Source of the DNA: Arabidopsis thaliana
Taxonomy: Eukaryota; Streptophyta; Magnoliopsida; Brassicales; Brassicaceae
DNA: 64,000 nucleotides
Assembly (NCBI RefSeq): GCF_000001735.4
Contig: NC_003074.8
Coordinates: forward strand, 20,839,261 to 20,903,260
Direction: 5' to 3'
Part shown: positions 60,143 through 64,000 of the stretch, in pieces
Layout of the letters: each line of letters begins with the position of its first letter
Numbering within the stretch: position 1 is the first letter of the stretch
Notes under the pieces: model-generated
The model's database searches: none
Told to the model about the DNA's origin: nothing
The model's input: the letters and a program-made list of their open reading frames with translations, nothing else
Program-made: the position numbers and the translations under genes

Positions 60143-63130
60143 TCAACTTGAACCCAACTCATCTGAGCTCCCTGAAGGGCATCTGATCATCCTCAATATG
60201 TTAACAGCTTCTCCCATATGTGGTCTACTTGATGGAACCTGAGAAGTGCAAATAAGCCCTAGCTTTATCACTGCAACCGCTTCTTCTACCGGAAACTTCC
60301 CTTGCAGCCTTGGGTCAATACATTCATCTGCTCTTCCATCTTCAAGAGCTTCTCTCACCATATCACACAAAACCACAACATCATCTTCCATATACTCCAC
60401 AGGCTTTTTACCTGTAACCACTTCAAGGACCAAGACTCCAAATCCATAAACATCACATTTCTCTGTTATTTTCACCGTTCTACAAGCAAACTCTGGAGCC
60501 ATGTATCCCAACGCACTCTGTATCTTGCTACTCAGCACGTACCTATCTAGCATAGGTAACAGCCTCGCTAATCCGTAGTCTCCTACTTTAGGCTCACCAG
60601 AGCTGTCTAGCAACACGTTGCTCGATTTGATGTTGTAGTGGATGATGTTTGATTGGTGCAAGTAAGCTAAGCATTTCGCTGTACCAAGGATAATGTTGAA
60701 CCGATCATTCCAAGAAAGCGAACTATTACCTCCTGGTGCTTCGTGCAACTGTTTGTATAAACTCCCACCAGAGAGAAACTCATAGATCAGAAGCTGGAGA
60801 GAAGTTGTCCAGTAATATCCTTCGAGTTTAACCAGATTCGAATGCCTGAGTTTTCCAAGTTTCTTCACCTCTCTTTCGAATTCGTCCTGAGACTTGACAA
60901 GACTCGAGACAGTGAGCTTCTTGATAGCTACAGGATACCCATCTCTGATAACTGTTCTGTACACCGCTCCAAATCCACCTCGACCAAGCTCACAGTCTTT
61001 GTTAAGCAGAGCATGTGTTCCAGTGCTGAAATCAGGTTCACCAGAGAACATCACCAGCTTCCCTGAGTTGCTATCAGTAGTGGGAGATCGACTGAAGTCA
61101 TCTCCGCCTGAGAACGTGAGCGGTACTGCTGATCTTGAAACCGTTGATGCGCGCACTCTCAGATTAAGTACCGTGATGGCTATTACACCAACCACAATGG
61201 CTGCAGCAGCACTAATGGCTATCAAAGAAGATATACTAAGCAGTATCCTTTTGTGACCAGCACCTGGAGGCACTATTTCACCATTGTAAGGATCGAAAGT
61301 TGCATTAGGATTCAACACAATCGGTTTAGGGGAGATGGCAGGACAAGACTTATTGACAACAGCACCGCAAATTCCCGGGTTTCCTGATACTGAACTTGGG
61401 GATAAACCGTTGAAGATTCCACCTGCAGGTAGTTCCCCAAAGAGATGGTTATGAGATATGTTGAATGTGTGAAGATAGCCGAGATTAGCCAACTGTTTAG
61501 GAAGTGTTCCGGCCAGTTCATTAAATGATAAGTCGACTTCTTCGAGTCTTGTAAGTTTAGCGAGCTCTGGTGGAATTGAGCCTAGCAGCTTGTTATGTGA
61601 CAGGATCCTGTAGAAAGAAGCATGAAACAGAACACAGTTAAGACATAATCTTCAATGGGAAAATCTTAACAGAATGCAACCTAAAGCAAAAGAGACTTAC
61701 AAAGACCGAAGGGAACTGCAATTCTTGATGGAAGATGGAATATTTCCCTCCAACAAGTTATTTTCAAGTCTCAACTCCTCCAAAGAAACAGCTCCACCTG
61801 TTTCTCGAGGAATCATTCCATTGAGCTGATTGTGACTCACATCAAGGACGCTCAAGTGCTTTAGTTCCCCAATGGTACTGGGGATGGGGCCGGTAAGAGA
61901 GTTTCTGGACAGATGCAATCCCTCCAGGTCTCTAAGATCTCCTAGACCAGCTCCAATCTCGCCAGAGAATGCATTGTGGGAGAGATCCAAAACCTGGATC
62001 TTCTTGATACCTCCAGTAGAGTTATCATTCTTTAATGCAGACACATCACGAGAACCATCTTGAAATAGCCACATGGGAAGCTTTCCAGTTAGTGAATTCC
62101 CACTTAAATCTAAGGCCAAGAGGTTGATACAGTTGGCTGTTGAGACCGGCAAGCTACCAATAAGCCCATTCCCAGAAAAGTTGAGAACTTTCAGTGCTAG
62201 AAGGTTGCCTATGGAGTCTGGAACCTGCCCTGAAAACTTATTCATGGAAAGATCCAAAGTCTCAAGACTCCTCATTTCTCCTATCCACTTTGGAACTTCA
62301 CCTTCTAACGCATTCTTTCCCAAGTTCAGAGAATAACACAAACTGAGCTGCTGAAATGTATTTGGTAAGCTTCCTGATAGAGAGTTTTCACTAAGATCAA
62401 TAGTCTTCAGCAGCATACAGCTCCCAATTTCGCTAGGAATAGGACCAGATAACCGGTTTCTACTCAAATCAAGCGCACGCAAGTTGTTCAATCTATCTAT
62501 CTTCTCTGGAAACTCTCCCTCTAACTCATTCCTCGACAAATCAAGTGATCTTAGAGTGTTCAAAGACCAAATCCCCAAAGGCATAGAACCAGAAAAACCA
62601 TTGGAAGACAAGTTTAAAGCAGCAAGAGACGAGCACGAGCTTATACTAACCGGAATCTTCCCCGTTAGTTTGTTCTTCGCCAGAGATAAAACTCTTAATG
62701 ACCCACATTGCCTGAAAAACTCATCAGGAAGCGAACCAGACAAGCCATTGCTACTCAAGTCAACAACCTTAAGGTTAACAAGGCTCAGCAGCATATTAGG
62801 GTTAATGATTCCCGTGAGATTGTTGTTGGACAGAGAGAGCTTATGAAGAAACTGAAGCTGAAGTAGGCCACGACCAATTCGACCAGACAGAGAGAAGCCA
62901 TCTAGATTTAACTCAGTGACTCGATTCGTCCTCGGATGGCATTTGACTCCGTTCCAACTACAAGGAGTGTAGTCATCTTCGTTCCAAGAAGCTAGCTTTT
63001 GCTCTGGATCTCGTAAATCGGCTTTGAAGACAATGAGCCCTAAAACGTCGTCGTTTAAAGGCGGGTCTAGAGATCTCACCGGAGCTACTGCCGACACCAA
63101 CAAGACTGTAAAAATCAGTGCTTTGTACAT
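60143..63130 (-). CDS. IRK: IRK, leucine-rich repeat receptor-like kinase
   Basis: Plasma-membrane LRR receptor kinase. Exon 1 61701-63130, exon 2 60143-61607, phase 2 junction, 964 residues. The signal peptide MYKALIFTVLLVSAVAPVRS is followed by the N-cap with PCSWNGVKCHPRTNRVTELN and about twenty LRRs (LRSLDLSRNELEGEFPEKID style). The transmembrane helix is SLIAISAAAAIVVGVIAITV. The kinase has Gly loop LGRGGFGAVY, VAIKKL lysine, and MAPEFACRTVKITEKCDVYG. The catalytic loop is HYNIKSSNVLLD, with Asn where active kinases have the HRD aspartate, and DFG is DYG. The last exon ends SGSSDELGSS. IRK is known to repress extra cell divisions in the root endodermis. A 5' UTR intron and a short uORF lie upstream. 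Confidence 0.97.
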
Positions 63131-64000
63131 CTTTCCACAACCCTCTTCTCCGTTGAACAGATTTTAGTTGCGGAAGACCTCCATTTTCAGTTATGTAGAG
63201 CTGAAATTAGAAAGAAGAAAATTGGTGAACACAAGAGAAAAAAAAAAACAGTACATCTCAAAACAAAAACTTTGTTTGTTCGTATTCTTAGGCGTTAGAT
63301 TTAGTAGAAGAAAAGAACAAAAATCTATCTCAACGGCTACATTTCGGCCAACGGAGGAAGCAAAACAAAGCAAAAAACAATGAAGAAAAATCCGGTAAAA
63401 CAAAGGCTAGTTATATGAATAGAAGTAGCTACAGTTTACTTGAAATTCATAGAAATTGAAGAAATATTCAACCTTCAAGTGAATGGCTGAAGTAAATGTT
63501 GAGCAAAATAACTTGAGTTTTTTTAAGTAAAGGAGTCATTGGACAGTTACGATCTGGAAATGAGGAATTCTCACCTAGTAAGAATTTTCTCCGGGAAGAT
63601 TTCCGACGAAGAATGTTGCAGCTCAGGGGGAAAAAAAACACCGTAGGAAAAGAAAGTGAGAGAGCACGAGCTTCTTCTTCTTCTTCAACTTTGTTAGGTT
63701 TTGTAGCTTTAAAAGAAGAGTGAATTTGGGAAGAAGAGAAAAAAGCCAATAAAGAAAAAAAAAGAGAGCAGAGAGAGTAATTAAAAGCTGCCTTTATCAA
63801 CGGGCTGGAAAGAAGAGAGTGTGGGGCCCGAGGAAGGTGGGTGGACTCATTAAAACTCTTTAATTGACACGTGTATTTATTTTGTTGGGTTTGACGAATC
63901 CGACTTGGCTGACACGTGGCTTTTATTTTTATTTTGTGTTGGTATAGTAAGTGGGAAAATGAATAAATGATTGGCCAACTCATAAAGAAAGAAACTATAA
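63131..64000 (-). promoter_or_regulatory. IRK: IRK leader with 5' UTR intron, then promoter
   Basis: Minus-strand donor CTAG|GTGAGA (exon end 63575) and acceptor TTTCAG|CTCTAC (exon start 63200) define a likely leader intron, 63201-63574. The upstream exon is CT/GA-rich (63580-63760). ACACGTG at about 63868 and ACACGTGG at about 63912 are G-box-like. Confidence 0.6.
63164..63184 (-). other. uORF in the IRK leader (MEVFRN)
   Basis: ATGGAGGTCTTCCGCAACTAA begins in a strong context (AAAATGG) 54 bases before the IRK start codon, within the leader exon next to the coding start. Confidence 0.7.

Noticed and set aside
60246-62846. Several plus-strand ORFs of 60-120 codons across IRK
   Set aside because: They are antisense shadows of the LRR and kinase coding sequence.
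63468-63983. 171-codon minus-strand ORF upstream of IRK
   Set aside because: Spans the promoter, leader and leader intron; low-complexity Ser/Phe content from CT-rich leader sequence, and no sign of a real protein.

Overview
The window reads as Arabidopsis nuclear euchromatin, very probably A. thaliana chromosome 3 near the AT3G56160-AT3G56370 gene run. The evidence is short GT-AG introns, AT-rich spacers, and proteins I recognise residue by residue (CAN1, ASNAP2, CCH, AGAL3, MSD2, RPS26C, IRK). Locus numbers and paralogue statements come from memory, not from a search.

Layout. 1-2281 (-): 5' part of plastid BASS4. 3354-5059 (+): nuclease CAN1. 5505-6288 (+): LURP-one-related protein. 6859-9096 (-): alpha-SNAP2. 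10827-12519 (+): amino-acid transporter AVT6C. 12894-14695: a 1.8 kb non-autonomous PIF/Harbinger-like element flanked by TTA, ending about 40 bp from the stop codon of a small ARM-like mitochondrial protein (14735-16185, -). After a 3.5 kb spacer come an atypical HLH regulator (19681-21042, +), a BTB protein (21639-22875, -), copper chaperone CCH (24200-25142, -), a sororin homologue (26824-28580, +), a DUF688 protein (28939-29532, -) and a WEB-family coiled-coil protein (30960-32594, +).

32.6-38.2 kb is the repeat-rich part: nested inverted repeats with a tiny ORF, a copia fossil, a MITE, and a Helitron 3' end that stops 86 bp before an intronless MAPKKK-like kinase pseudogene. Next are a plastid zinc-motif protein (39483-40281, -), a decayed cysteinyl-tRNA synthetase copy (40909-43106, +) with a hydrophobic tail, alpha-galactosidase AGAL3 (+), a PAP/OAS1 nucleotidyltransferase (-) divergent from a TRM1-like tRNA methyltransferase (+), RPS26C (-), secreted Mn-type SOD MSD2 (-), an intronless plastid-type unknown protein (+), and the LRR receptor kinase IRK (-).

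These genes form no pathway or operon; they are ordinary plant neighbours. The points most worth a second look are three GC-AG introns (one directly after the RPS26C start codon), three evenly spaced TGGGCCCA palindromes before the sororin gene, an orphan promoter-like block between two convergent genes, the Harbinger-like and Helitron elements, the decayed CysRS copy with its membrane tail, and the HYN catalytic motif and short uORF of IRK. I found no CRISPR array, tRNA or rRNA gene, and no clearly new multi-gene system.
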